Origin: Leptolyngbya sp. BC1307
Lineage (GTDB): Bacteria; Cyanobacteriota; Cyanobacteriia; Phormidesmidales; Phormidesmidaceae
Assembly: GCF_002286735.1 (NCBI RefSeq)
Contig: NZ_NRTA01000022.1
Span: 1 to 64,000 of the forward strand
Direction of reading: 5' to 3'
Length of the DNA: 64,000 bases
The notes below the pieces were generated by a model. It had not been told where the DNA came from and ran no database searches. It saw only the letters and a program-made list of their open reading frames with translations. Every line of letters starts with the position of its first letter. The stretch's first letter is position 1. Shown one piece after another: positions 1-7,894 of this stretch. Both the position numbers and the translations under genes were made by a program.

Positions 1-62
1 TGGACCTGGCAGCAGGTGAAGCTGCACCGGTTGCAATGACTGCACCTGCCATCAACGCGTAG
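1..62 (+). CDS. psbA: Photosystem II D1 protein, C-terminal end (partial)
   Basis: Only the last 19 codons are in the window. The frame starting at base 3 reads DLAAGEAAPVAMTAPAINA and ends at TAG 60-62. This matches the end of cyanobacterial D1: the conserved LDLA, where CtpA trims the precursor, followed by a short Ala/Pro-rich extension ending in an AIN-type tail. D1 is the photosystem II reaction-centre subunit. The strong terminator that follows fits a highly transcribed single gene. The identification rests on a short stretch, but a distinctive one; which psbA copy this is cannot be told. Confidence 0.8.
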   Translation, partial: DLAAGEAAPVAMTAPAINA

Positions 63-101
63 TCGTCACCTGATAACTACTCCTTGATTGGATAGCGAAA
101 T

Positions 102-153
102 AAAAGCCCCCCGCACGCTGCTTCTGGCAGGCCGTGCGGGGGGCTTTTTGTTT
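102..153 (+). terminator. Rho-independent terminator after psbA
   Basis: An AAAAGCCCCCCGCACG arm pairs perfectly with CGTGCGGGGGGCTTTT across a loop of about 15 bases, then a T-rich run follows. The GC-rich stem plus T tract, 40 bases after the psbA stop, makes it the psbA terminator. The A-rich left flank could also let it stop transcription from the other strand. Confidence 0.9.
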
Positions 154-171
154 GATTTGATTGGCAGAGGA

Positions 172-245
172 CGGGACTGGCGCGATTCGAACGCGCGACC
201 TAGCGCTTAGGAGGCGCTTGCTCTATCCATCTGAGCCACAGCCCC
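172..245 (-). tRNA. tRNA-Arg, anticodon CCU
   Basis: Read on the minus strand, the acceptor arm GGGGCTG pairs with CAGTCCC (one G-T pair). The D arm, a five-pair anticodon stem AGCGC/GCGCT and the T arm GCGCG-TTCGAAT-CGCGC are all present. The anticodon loop is CTCCTAA, so the anticodon is CCU, decoding AGG. The 3' CCA is not encoded. The gene sits between psbA and tocopherol cyclase. Confidence 0.93.
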
Positions 246-345
246 ATGTAAGTTAACTGCTTGATCGGGTGGATTAGACCGACTCTGACAGCTAATCACA
301 CAGAACAATATAGCAAGTCACTTAGGATTTTTATTTCAGATTTTG

Positions 346-1425
346 TCAAGATTTTGTCCAGCGATCGCCCCACGGCCCGCCGCCTACCTCCAATCCGGCG
401 AGCTGACTGGTCGCCTCTAAAATCATCTTGTCACTAGAAATATCCCATAGCTGTAGTTGCAATTCGCCATGAGTCGTATCCCGGCACAGCCACTGCAAGC
501 CAGTTTGCGTCGGCACTCGCACCCAGGCTCCGGCATCGGTAGCGCTGCCTGTGAGCGTCACTCGATAACGATAGTCGCGCGCCGTCATTTGCCAGTAGCC
601 CCAAGGGTCAACTGCCCAGGTAAAGGCGGTTTTAGTTGAGAGAAATTCGTAGAACTGACCCTGGTAATGAATGCCAATCAGTCCGACATCTTCTTGCCAG
701 GTAATCACGTCGCGGACGCCGCCTACTGCCGTAACGCTCAGCCCAGGGACGTTCGCAAAGGCATTGCACTGTATCCAAAACCATTTAATGGGAAAAGCGC
801 CGCCCCAGTTTTTCTCAGCGTAGGCCGGTACGGTTTCGAAGTGATAGCGTTTGCCCTGCCAGTCAATCCAGCCTGAGGCTAACCCGTGGGCCATTAGCAC
901 CTGCCAACCGGGCTCGAAGACGGGCAGATAAGATAGCCAGCCTGCGGTGGACTGCGACTTAGGAGCACCCCAGCCAGCTATCGGACTAATTTGGTAACAC
1001 CACTCGGCTTTGGTTTTCCCAGCAGGATCTAGCAATTTGCCCTGATGATGGTTAGGGCTGACCTGATAGCCTTCTTTGATATGACGAGTAAACGCTGCAG
1101 GGGAGAGGTAGCGAGCCGGACCGGATATATTAGCGCTGCGCCAGTGGCCTAACCCTAGCTGGTGCGGCCAGGCCCAAAACTGATTGACATCTGGAAACGT
1201 GCGGCAGTAGTAAGCTTCGTCAGGGCCTAAGATCTGGGCTGCGCCACCGCTGCGATCGCTTCCCCCCGCCGGATCGTCAATCGAATACATAAAGGCAAAC
1301 GTCTGCGCTGTCTCAGGCAGCGTCAGCCGCAGATACCAGCCCTCAAAGAAACGACCTGACTGACCTCGCCAGTGGTAGCCACTGTGAGGCGTTTGCAGGT
1401 CTTCACCCGCCTTGACTGCGATCAT
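346..1425 (-). CDS. Tocopherol cyclase
   Basis: This is tocopherol cyclase, the VTE1/Synechocystis slr1737 family. It closes the chromanol ring of prenylated quinols to give tocopherols, the membrane antioxidants of cyanobacteria and plants. The 359-residue protein carries family stretches such as GRFFEGWYLRLTLP near the N-terminus, YAEKNWGGAFP and WFWIQCNAF in the middle. A longer reading to 1479 exists, but the ATG at 1425 overlaps the upstream metallopeptidase stop as ATGA, the normal sign of translational coupling, and gives the usual N-terminus with the HSGYHWRG stretch. The pair is probably one transcript. Confidence 0.88.
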   Translation of the reverse strand: MIAVKAGEDLQTPHSGYHWRGQSGRFFEGWYLRLTLPETAQTFAFMYSIDDPAGGSDRSGGAAQILGPDEAYYCRTFPDVNQFWAWPHQLGLGHWRSANISGPARYLSPAAFTRHIKEGYQVSPNHHQGKLLDPAGKTKAEWCYQISPIAGWGAPKSQSTAGWLSYLPVFEPGWQVLMAHGLASGWIDWQGKRYHFETVPAYAEKNWGGAFPIKWFWIQCNAFANVPGLSVTAVGGVRDVITWQEDVGLIGIHYQGQFYEFLSTKTAFTWAVDPWGYWQMTARDYRYRVTLTGSATDAGAWVRVPTQTGLQWLCRDTTHGELQLQLWDISSDKMILEATSQLAGLEVGGGPWGDRWTKS

Positions 1426-2258
1426 GTTTCTACCCAACGCGGCACATAGCGCCAGCCGGTTTTGAGCTGGTCGCGCCACTGCTGGTAATCGGGCTGCTTT
1501 TCACCGACGAGCCGCCAAAATTTTGCCGAGTGATTCATATGCACCGTATGGCAAAGCTCGTGGACTAATACATAGTGAACCAGCGGCCTGGGCAGAAATA
1601 GCAGTTTGTAGTTCAAGCTGATGTCTTTGTGATTGGAGCAGCTTGCCCAGCGGGTCTTTTGGCCGCGCACTGAGATGCGGCGGCAGGGCAAGTCAAGCTC
1701 AAAGCCGAGCTGCCGTAGCCAGGGCGTGAGATCTCGCTGGGCTCTGTGAGCGAGCCATTTTCTTAAGACGGCCTGGCAAGCGGGCAGGTGCTCTGTGTTG
1801 CCGCGAATGGTCAGGCGATCGCCCAATGAGGGAATGCAAAGGGTTTTATTGCCCGCACTGGGCTGATAGGCAACTGACCAAATTTCTAGATCGCTGGGGT
1901 CTGCTGAACTGGGGCCTGCCGAACCGGGCTGGTTAGGGTCATCTAGCGCGGTTGACTGCCAGCGCAGCGCGATGGTTTCGGGTTTTTCGGCCTGCCAGTC
2001 GCTTGAGGTTTGGGCGCGATCGCTGGTCAGACGTGATCGCGTTTTCGCAATCCAGTCCTGCTTCTTCTCTAAAATACCGGGCAGCTGCTTACGATCAAAC
2101 TTGGGGGGTACGACGACTTCCACCTCACCCTCTACCGAGATTTTGATAGAGACGTGCTTAGCTCGCTTACTCTCGCGTATTTGATAGGCTGGCGTGGCCA
2201 AGTGAGAGACGGAGTCTTCTGGGTCTTCAAAAGGGGAAAATAAGGCTAGCTGAGGCAT
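1422..2258 (-). CDS. YgjP-like (DUF45) zinc metallopeptidase
   Basis: A 278-residue soluble protein of the YgjP/DUF45 (M48-related) family. The zinc site is clear: HELCH at about residues 233-237 followed by NHS with a third His at about 243 and then FW, as in the family consensus HELxH...NHSxxFW. The N-terminal part (about 24-75) has the usual beta-rich YgjP segment with RESKRAKHVSIKI. Residues 80-160 look like a poorly conserved insertion rich in Asp, Ser and Gln. Family substrates are largely unknown. It overlaps tocopherol cyclase by four bases and is probably cotranscribed with it. Confidence 0.82.
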   Translation of the reverse strand: MPQLALFSPFEDPEDSVSHLATPAYQIRESKRAKHVSIKISVEGEVEVVVPPKFDRKQLPGILEKKQDWIAKTRSRLTSDRAQTSSDWQAEKPETIALRWQSTALDDPNQPGSAGPSSADPSDLEIWSVAYQPSAGNKTLCIPSLGDRLTIRGNTEHLPACQAVLRKWLAHRAQRDLTPWLRQLGFELDLPCRRISVRGQKTRWASCSNHKDISLNYKLLFLPRPLVHYVLVHELCHTVHMNHSAKFWRLVGEKQPDYQQWRDQLKTGWRYVPRWVET

Positions 2259-2561
2259 TGTTTTCTAAGCGATCGCCGCACTGATCACAGACCGCAGACT
2301 GCGATAAATCTGGGGGCCATCAGCATTATACCTGTTATAGCCTGACATCAAGCTCATCGCGCTGTGGCGCGAGTAACCGGCCATCGGGTGCCCGGATATC
2401 TTCCCTCAAGTGACAGAGTTTTACCGGTTGTCGCTGGTAGCGATGTCTGTCTGCAGAGCATTTAGTCACGCAGGCAACTTGGTTAGGCTAGAGCAGTAAA
2501 GAAATCGGATAGTGGGCTAGCATAGTCCGCTAGATCGGTTGTACAAATTTTGAGGTATCCC
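2259..2561. other. Intergenic region before the carotenoid protein
   Basis: About 300 bases between two diverging genes, with no convincing ORF. It holds a small inverted repeat TCGCGC/GCGCGA at 2357-2372 and must contain both promoters. I see no clean -35/-10 pair. The end (2552-2555, GAGG) is the ribosome binding site of the next gene. Confidence 0.5.
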
Positions 2562-3014
2562 ATGACGTATACAACTGTTGATAGTGTCAAGCAGCCGCTA
2601 GATGAATTCCAAAAGTTTGACGCTGATACTAAGCTAGCGCTGCTGTGGTACGGCTACTTAGATCTTAAAGAGAACTTGAATCCCGCCCCTCCGAATGATG
2701 TGGAAGTGCTAGGTAACACCCTGTTCGACAAAGTAAAGGCTTTGTCAAAAGAAGAACAGCTACAGGCGCAGAGAGATGTTGTCGAAGGCAATGGAACAGA
2801 CATCAGCAAAGAGTACGGCGCACTCAGCTCAAGCGGAGCACTGGAATTCTGGCTGCTGCTAGCCCAAGGCATGGAAGCCGGTACGATTGTTACCGTCCCT
2901 GATGACTACAGTCTGCCCAAGCAAACCAATAGCTTTGTTGAGATGGTGAAAAAGCTCGACTTTGAAGAGCGAGTTAACTTCACCCGCAATGCGGTTACTC
3001 AGATGGGTGGCTAA
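2562..3014 (+). CDS. Helical carotenoid protein (OCP N-terminal domain homologue)
   Basis: A 150-residue protein made only of the all-helical N-terminal domain of the orange carotenoid protein (OCP), hence a helical carotenoid protein. Family members bind a keto-carotenoid and quench singlet oxygen or phycobilisome energy. Aligned by eye to Synechocystis OCP, residues lining the carotenoid or interdomain face are kept: Trp41 (here W29), Tyr44 (Y32), Trp110 (W97) and the Arg155-like Arg in the TRNAV stretch. Trp101 appears replaced by Leu. GAGG six bases upstream selects the ATG at 2562 over a TTG at 2550. No separate C-terminal-domain homologue or FRP gene is adjacent, so the partner, if any, lies elsewhere. 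Confidence 0.88.
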   Translation: MTYTTVDSVKQPLDEFQKFDADTKLALLWYGYLDLKENLNPAPPNDVEVLGNTLFDKVKALSKEEQLQAQRDVVEGNGTDISKEYGALSSSGALEFWLLLAQGMEAGTIVTVPDDYSLPKQTNSFVEMVKKLDFEERVNFTRNAVTQMGG

Positions 3015-3024
3015 GCCCAGCCAT

Positions 3025-3060
3025 GGCGGGCTTGTAGAGATTCCCTTCGGCAAGCCCGCC
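3025..3060 (+). terminator. GC-rich hairpin, probable transcription end
   Basis: A perfect 10-bp inverted repeat (GGCGGGCTTG / CAAGCCCGCC, 16-base loop) starts 10 bases after the carotenoid protein stop. No T tract follows. It lies between two converging genes and may serve as a terminator or 3' end stabiliser. Confidence 0.55.
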
Positions 3061-3140
3061 AAATCTTCGCATTCTATGGTGAACAAGGCCGTCAGATGGT
3101 CTACTACGACGCAATTAAGTGCGCTATCTTTGTCTCGCAT

Positions 3141-4277
3141 CTATTCTATTGAGCGACTAACAGACGGGTTTGCTGCAATCTTGAGCCCTGACTGTGTCCA
3201 GATCGCGATGAACTCCTGACTCACGGCTAGCCGATAGTTCTCTGAATACCAGCCTAAAACTGACATCTCAATTTCATTCGATAGGTCTGCCTGCTGCCAG
3301 TTACCTCGATGAGTCTTTGGAAAAAACGTGGTGCCATAAAGCCCGGTAGCTTCACTGCCTGGTACGACTGGCAGCGGGCCTGCTGGCTCAAACGGACCAG
3401 TAATTTGATCTGAGATATACCAGTACAGCGTCGAATCAGACACGTTGTCAGAACCAATTTCTTCTAGCCAAAGCGGATTGACAAATTCTTTGAAGCAGGA
3501 GAAAAACAAATGATATTTGCCTTGAAAATAAATAACCTGAGGCCGCTCTAGATGATAGAAAGGCCATCGTGCGCTTGCGTCTGCTGGCTCGTCAGCAACA
3601 CTATCCGATACGCTGTCCGATGTAGAGGAAAGCTCTTCTGCAACTACGCCAGGCCCTGCTACAGGAGGGAGTAACCGGTAGGGACCAGCCAGATGATCAG
3701 CCGTAGCAACCCCTACGCCTCCCTGATAAAGCGCTGATCCGGTGAGAGACGCACAGAAAAACAGGTAGTATTTTTGCGTGGCAGGCGCTTTTAAAATGTA
3801 AGGGTCTCGCCAATGTAGATGGCTCGCCCAGTTACACTTTCCGGCATAGCCAATACCGGTGTTAGTGCACACATCGCAGTCATCTGCGAGCAAGAGCAAG
3901 GGTTTATCAAAGCGGTGCCAGTGCTGCCCATCTGTGGAGGTGGCTAGACCAATGGCCTCTTTTGAGATCTCACTTTTGCTTGCCGCTGAATAAAATAAGT
4001 AGCGGGTGTTTTCTTCTTGGTAGGCGCTGCCTGCAAATATTCGCCCAGACTCCCAACCTTGACCAGCGAGAGGCTCTAGAACCGGCCCAGTATGATGCCA
4101 GTGGCACATATCTTGAGAGTGTGCCTCGCAAATCCAGCTAGTTTGCCACCAGGGGTCTTGGTCGGTGCTGCCGCTGAGATAGAACAACCGATAGGTATCA
4201 CTTTGCCCAGACCCGTCTTCCTGAAGGAGCCAGGGGTCCCAGCAAGGCGGTTGGGTGGCAGCAGGTGGGGTTGGCAT
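3141..4277 (-). CDS. GH68/GH32-like (clan GH-J) glycoside hydrolase or fructosyltransferase
   Basis: A 378-residue five-bladed beta-propeller enzyme. The three acidic residues of clan GH-J are visible in order: WDPW with nucleophile D14, RDP with D158 (transition-state stabiliser) and ERP with E244 (acid/base). The ERPQV...GKYHLFF and ISDQITGPFEP stretches resemble GH68 levansucrases and beta-fructofuranosidases most, so sucrose or a fructan is the likely substrate. GH43 is a weaker alternative. Unlike secreted GH68 enzymes, the nucleophile comes 13 residues after the start and there is no signal peptide, so it is predicted to be cytosolic. Residues 216-236 are a low-complexity Ser/Asp/Val insert just before the ERP strand. 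It is divergent from a sugar importer. Confidence 0.72.
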   Translation of the reverse strand: MPTPPAATQPPCWDPWLLQEDGSGQSDTYRLFYLSGSTDQDPWWQTSWICEAHSQDMCHWHHTGPVLEPLAGQGWESGRIFAGSAYQEENTRYLFYSAASKSEISKEAIGLATSTDGQHWHRFDKPLLLLADDCDVCTNTGIGYAGKCNWASHLHWRDPYILKAPATQKYYLFFCASLTGSALYQGGVGVATADHLAGPYRLLPPVAGPGVVAEELSSTSDSVSDSVADEPADASARWPFYHLERPQVIYFQGKYHLFFSCFKEFVNPLWLEEIGSDNVSDSTLYWYISDQITGPFEPAGPLPVVPGSEATGLYGTTFFPKTHRGNWQQADLSNEIEMSVLGWYSENYRLAVSQEFIAIWTQSGLKIAANPSVSRSIE

Positions 4278-4541
4278 AGGCTTGGCTGCAAATAAAGTTT
4301 ATTGTCTTAAGCGCGATACGCATTTACATTAGCTAGAGCGTAAAGTTTTATATCACCTTTTCATAATTATTTCTAAAGATAGGGCAGTCCTTCTACTCTA
4401 AGACATAATATTTTAAGAGGTCTCGAAACTCTCTTACACCCAAATAAATAGGGATGTTTGACTTATAAACTTCTAAGATTTATGTTTTCTCTCTTACAGC
4501 AGTGTTCATCCATTCAGATTACGACAAGACCTGCTGGGAGA

Positions 4542-5849
4542 ATGGTCAGGTATCTGACGCTGGGGTTGGCGATCGCCCTTCCCTTAGCCAGCTGTAGCCA
4601 GCCCTCAGAGACAGACCCGTCAGCAACCAGTCAGCCCGCTGGCTCAAATACGGTCAGCGTATTAGGCGTAATCGTCGGTGACCAGCAGGCCAAACTAGAA
4701 GAGGCGCTGAAGCCCTTTGAAGAGGAGACGGGCATCGACGTTATCTACGAGGGCACAGACGCCTTTACAACGCTGCTGCCAGTGCGGGTCGATTCGGGTG
4801 ATTCGCCCGATATTGCTATGTTTCCGCAGCCGGGACTGATGCGATCGCTGGCCGCAGAAGGCGCACTGGTGCCGGTCACCGAAGTGCTTACCCGCAGTGA
4901 ACTCGAAGCCTACTATCCCGATAGCTGGATAGACCTCTCGACGGTAGACGACCAGATCTACGGTATCTGGTATCGCTCGGCGGTTAAGAGCCTAATTTGG
5001 TACAACCCCGAGCAGTTTGCAGAAAAGGGCTACTCAATTCCCGATACCTGGGAGGAGATGACTGCCCTCAGTGACAAAATCGTTGCCGAAGGCGGGAGCG
5101 CTTGGTGCTTGGGCATGGAGAGCGGTAACGCCTCTGGCTGGCCGGGTACTGACTGGGTAGAAGATATCTTGCTGCATACTGCTGGCCCCGAATTTTACGA
5201 TCAGTGGGTGCAGCATGAGGTGCCTTTTAACGCCCCTGAAGTGCAGGAAGCTTTTGGGTATTTTGCTGAGATAGTGCGATCGCCCGGCTATGTTTGGGGC
5301 GGTAAAACGGCAGCGCTGAGCATTCCCTGGGGCGACTCGGTAGCAGGGCTCTTTGACGATCCGCCCAAGTGCTATATGCATCATCAGGGCAATTTTATTA
5401 GCACCTTTTTCCCTAAAGATGTCGTCTTAGGAGAAAACGTAGACTTTTTCCCGACGCCGGTGATCAATCCTGAATATGGCAAGGCGCTGCTGGTAGCGGG
5501 CGATATTTTCTCTATGCTCAACGACACGCCCGAGGCGCGTCAGCTGATGGCCTATCTGGCAACGCCGACACCGCACGAAATTTGGGCAAAGCAGGGCGGC
5601 TTTCTTTCTGCCAATAAACAGGTTGACCTGAGCGTTTACCCGGACGAGATCAGTCGCAAGCAGGCTGAGCTACTGACTACTGCAAAGATTGTTCAGTTTG
5701 ACGCTTCTGATGCGATGCCCGGCGCGGTCGGGACAGGGACTTTTTGGTCAGGAATGATGAACTTTGTAGCGGGTTCGTCGGCTGAGGAAGTGACTGACCA
5801 GATTGAGTTTTACTGGCCCGAAGACAGTTCGGTGGTAGAGGGTCCGTAA
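4542..5849 (+). CDS. Sugar ABC transporter, substrate-binding lipoprotein
   Basis: An extracellular solute-binding protein of the MalE/UgpB type (435 residues). It has a short hydrophobic signal ending in a lipobox (PLASC, Cys18 from this start), so it is a lipoprotein anchored at the plasma membrane. An open frame continues upstream to a TTG at 4458, with another ATG at 4482; I prefer 4542 because it gives a standard signal peptide, although the GGGAG before it is very close. It is followed by two permeases and an ATPase in the order B-C-D-A, resembling the Synechocystis Ggt osmoprotectant importer (glucosylglycerol, sucrose, trehalose). The substrate is inferred only. Confidence 0.85.
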   Translation: MVRYLTLGLAIALPLASCSQPSETDPSATSQPAGSNTVSVLGVIVGDQQAKLEEALKPFEEETGIDVIYEGTDAFTTLLPVRVDSGDSPDIAMFPQPGLMRSLAAEGALVPVTEVLTRSELEAYYPDSWIDLSTVDDQIYGIWYRSAVKSLIWYNPEQFAEKGYSIPDTWEEMTALSDKIVAEGGSAWCLGMESGNASGWPGTDWVEDILLHTAGPEFYDQWVQHEVPFNAPEVQEAFGYFAEIVRSPGYVWGGKTAALSIPWGDSVAGLFDDPPKCYMHHQGNFISTFFPKDVVLGENVDFFPTPVINPEYGKALLVAGDIFSMLNDTPEARQLMAYLATPTPHEIWAKQGGFLSANKQVDLSVYPDEISRKQAELLTTAKIVQFDASDAMPGAVGTGTFWSGMMNFVAGSSAEEVTDQIEFYWPEDSSVVEGP

Positions 5850-5926
5850 GTTCAGAAGGCGGGTAAAGCAGCCATCTGTTTTTAGGTGTAGCAGCAGCTC
5901 AGTGGAAAGACGATAGAAGAAAGGCT

Positions 5927-6913
5927 ATGGACAGTAACAACATATCGCTAATTTTGAAGGCGCTGCTGGCGATCGCCATCGGGTCAGTCGGCATCATCGC
6001 TGTCTTTTATGGGCTGAATATCTTGGTCGAAAAGACTTTGCCGCAGCGGGCACGGCTGAAGGTGCTGCCCTGGATTTACGTTGGCCCATCGGTGCTGCTG
6101 CTGACGGCTTATCTGGTGATTCCGGCTATTCGCACCTTTTATCTCAGCTTTTTTGGCAATAGCTCAGATGATTTTGTCGGGCTAAAAAACTACATTTTTG
6201 CCTTTACCGCTCCCGACATGCTGATTACCTTTCGCAATAATCTGCTGTGGCTGGTGCTGGTGACGGGCATTAGCGTCGGGCTAGGGCTGATTATCGCTGT
6301 TTTAATCGACCGGGTGCGCTATGAGCCTCTGGCCAAATCGCTGATCTTTTTGCCGATGGCGATTTCGTTTGTCGGAGCCAGCGTCATCTGGCGGTTTATC
6401 TATGCTTACCGGCCCATCGGGGCTGAGCAGATTGGCGTACTCAATGCGATTGTCGTGGCGCTGGGGTTTGAGCCGGTGGGGTGGCTGGTAAATCGCGGCA
6501 TTAATAATTTTGCCCTGATTGCGATTATGATCTGGCTGCAAACGGGCTTTTGCATGGTGCTGCTCTCGTCGGCTGTGAAAGGTGTGCCTGACGATGTGAT
6601 TGAGGCGGCCAGAGTGGATGGGGCCAGTGAGATTCAAATTTTTAGGCGGATTACGGTGCCGATGATCATGCCGACGGTGACCGTGGTAGCCACAACAGTG
6701 GTGGTGCTGGTGCTCAAGGTGTTTGATATTGTCTTTGTGATGACTGGCGGCAATTTGCAAACCGATGTGATTGCCAGCCGCATGATCCGAGAGATGTTTA
6801 ATTTTCGCAACTATGGGCGGGGCAGTGCGATCGCCGTCATTCTTCTGTTCGCTGTCATCCCCGTCATGGTTGCCAATATTCGCCGCTTTCGCCAACAGGA
6901 GCTTAACCGATGA
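5927..6913 (+). CDS. Sugar ABC transporter permease, MalF/GgtC type
   Basis: A 328-residue inner-membrane permease. An N-terminal helix is followed by a LPWIYVGPSVLLL helix and further membrane spans, and by the EAA loop EAARVDGASEIQIFRRITVP at about residues 225-245, where the ATPase docks. It belongs to the MalF half of carbohydrate uptake type-1 transporters. Its ATGA stop overlaps the start of the next permease by four bases, showing translational coupling. With that partner it forms the translocation pore for the lipoprotein upstream. Confidence 0.9.
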   Translation: MDSNNISLILKALLAIAIGSVGIIAVFYGLNILVEKTLPQRARLKVLPWIYVGPSVLLLTAYLVIPAIRTFYLSFFGNSSDDFVGLKNYIFAFTAPDMLITFRNNLLWLVLVTGISVGLGLIIAVLIDRVRYEPLAKSLIFLPMAISFVGASVIWRFIYAYRPIGAEQIGVLNAIVVALGFEPVGWLVNRGINNFALIAIMIWLQTGFCMVLLSSAVKGVPDDVIEAARVDGASEIQIFRRITVPMIMPTVTVVATTVVVLVLKVFDIVFVMTGGNLQTDVIASRMIREMFNFRNYGRGSAIAVILLFAVIPVMVANIRRFRQQELNR

Positions 6914-7851
6914 CCGTCGCTCAGCCGCAACCCCCCGCCCCCCAGCGACCGCAGCCCGACCCCCAACCAGACTATGTGGCCAAGCGTAAAGAGAAGTCTA
7001 AGTTTGAGCGCTTCATGGCCAAAGCGCCTGTGCATATTGCCGTTGTGGCGATCGCCATTCTCTGGACACTGCCGACGCTAGGGCTACTGATCAGCTCTTT
7101 TCGGCCTGCAGATGATCTGGTTAACAGCGGCTGGTGGACGGTGTTTCTCAATCCGTTTGAGTTTACGCAGTTTACGCTAGAAAACTACAGCACCGTGCTC
7201 TTTGACCAGGGGATGGGGCAGGCTTTTCTCAACAGTCTGGTGATTTCGGTACCGGCGACGGTGATTCCGATTGCGATCGCCACTTTCGCCGCCTACGCGC
7301 TGGCCTGGATGGAGTTTCCCGGTCGTCAGGCAATTTTCATTGTCACCGTCGCGCTGCTGGTAGTCCCGCTACAGATGACGCTGATTCCAATTTTGCGGGC
7401 CTACACCGCGCTGGGCATATCAGGCACCTTTTTGGCGGTCTGGCTGGCCCATAGCGCCTACGGCCTGCCACTGGGCGTATACCTGCTGCGCAACTATATC
7501 GGATCACTGCCGCGCGACCTGATTGAGGCGGCGGCGGTCGATGGCGCGTCTCACCTGAAGACCTTTACGCGCGTGATTGTGCCGCTGAGTATGCCGGCGA
7601 TCGCCTCTTTTGCCGTCTTTCAGTTTCTCTGGGTGTGGAATGATTTGCTGGTGGCCCTGGTGTATTTGGGCGGCAACCAGGATGTGGCTCCGGTGACGCT
7701 GGTGCTACGGAATATTGTGGGCGATCGCGGTCAAGATTGGTACCTGCTCACGGCGGGCGCATTTATCTCTATGCTGGTGCCCATGGCCGTCTTTTTTGCC
7801 TTGCAGCGCTTCTTTGTACGTGGGCTGTTGGCAGGCTCTGTCAAAGGGTAG
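6910..7851 (+). CDS. Sugar ABC transporter permease, MalG/GgtD type
   Basis: A 313-residue permease of the MalG half. A Pro/Gln-rich cytosolic leader (residues 1-25) precedes the first helix, and six membrane spans follow. The EAA loop EAAAVDGASHLKTFTRVIVP is near residues 216-235. It starts inside the stop of the MalF-type gene and is followed 43 bases later by the ATPase gene, so the importer is one operon. Confidence 0.9.
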   Translation: MTVAQPQPPAPQRPQPDPQPDYVAKRKEKSKFERFMAKAPVHIAVVAIAILWTLPTLGLLISSFRPADDLVNSGWWTVFLNPFEFTQFTLENYSTVLFDQGMGQAFLNSLVISVPATVIPIAIATFAAYALAWMEFPGRQAIFIVTVALLVVPLQMTLIPILRAYTALGISGTFLAVWLAHSAYGLPLGVYLLRNYIGSLPRDLIEAAAVDGASHLKTFTRVIVPLSMPAIASFAVFQFLWVWNDLLVALVYLGGNQDVAPVTLVLRNIVGDRGQDWYLLTAGAFISMLVPMAVFFALQRFFVRGLLAGSVKG

Positions 7852-7894
7852 TCCGCAATTCTCTTCTCAACCTGTTTATCCTCGGAAACCCATC

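Noticed and set aside
172-245. tRNA gene as an integration site for a genomic island
   Set aside because: No integrase or direct repeat of the tRNA 3' end was seen, and the neighbours are core genes.
1426-1479. Extended start of tocopherol cyclase
   Set aside because: It would lie inside the metallopeptidase end; the ATGA overlap at 1422-1425 is the better start.
2562-3014. Loss of the OCP Trp110 in the carotenoid protein
   Set aside because: Counting residues showed that Trp110 matches W97 in FW, which is kept; only Trp101 appears changed.
6302-6895. 197-codon minus-strand frame opposite the MalF-type permease
   Set aside because: His/Asp/Arg-rich translation, no domain, and it lies wholly inside a well-supported gene on the other strand.
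7715-7894. Extended start of the ABC ATPase
   Set aside because: The extra 60 codons overlap the permease in another frame and lack family similarity; ATG 7895 is standard.
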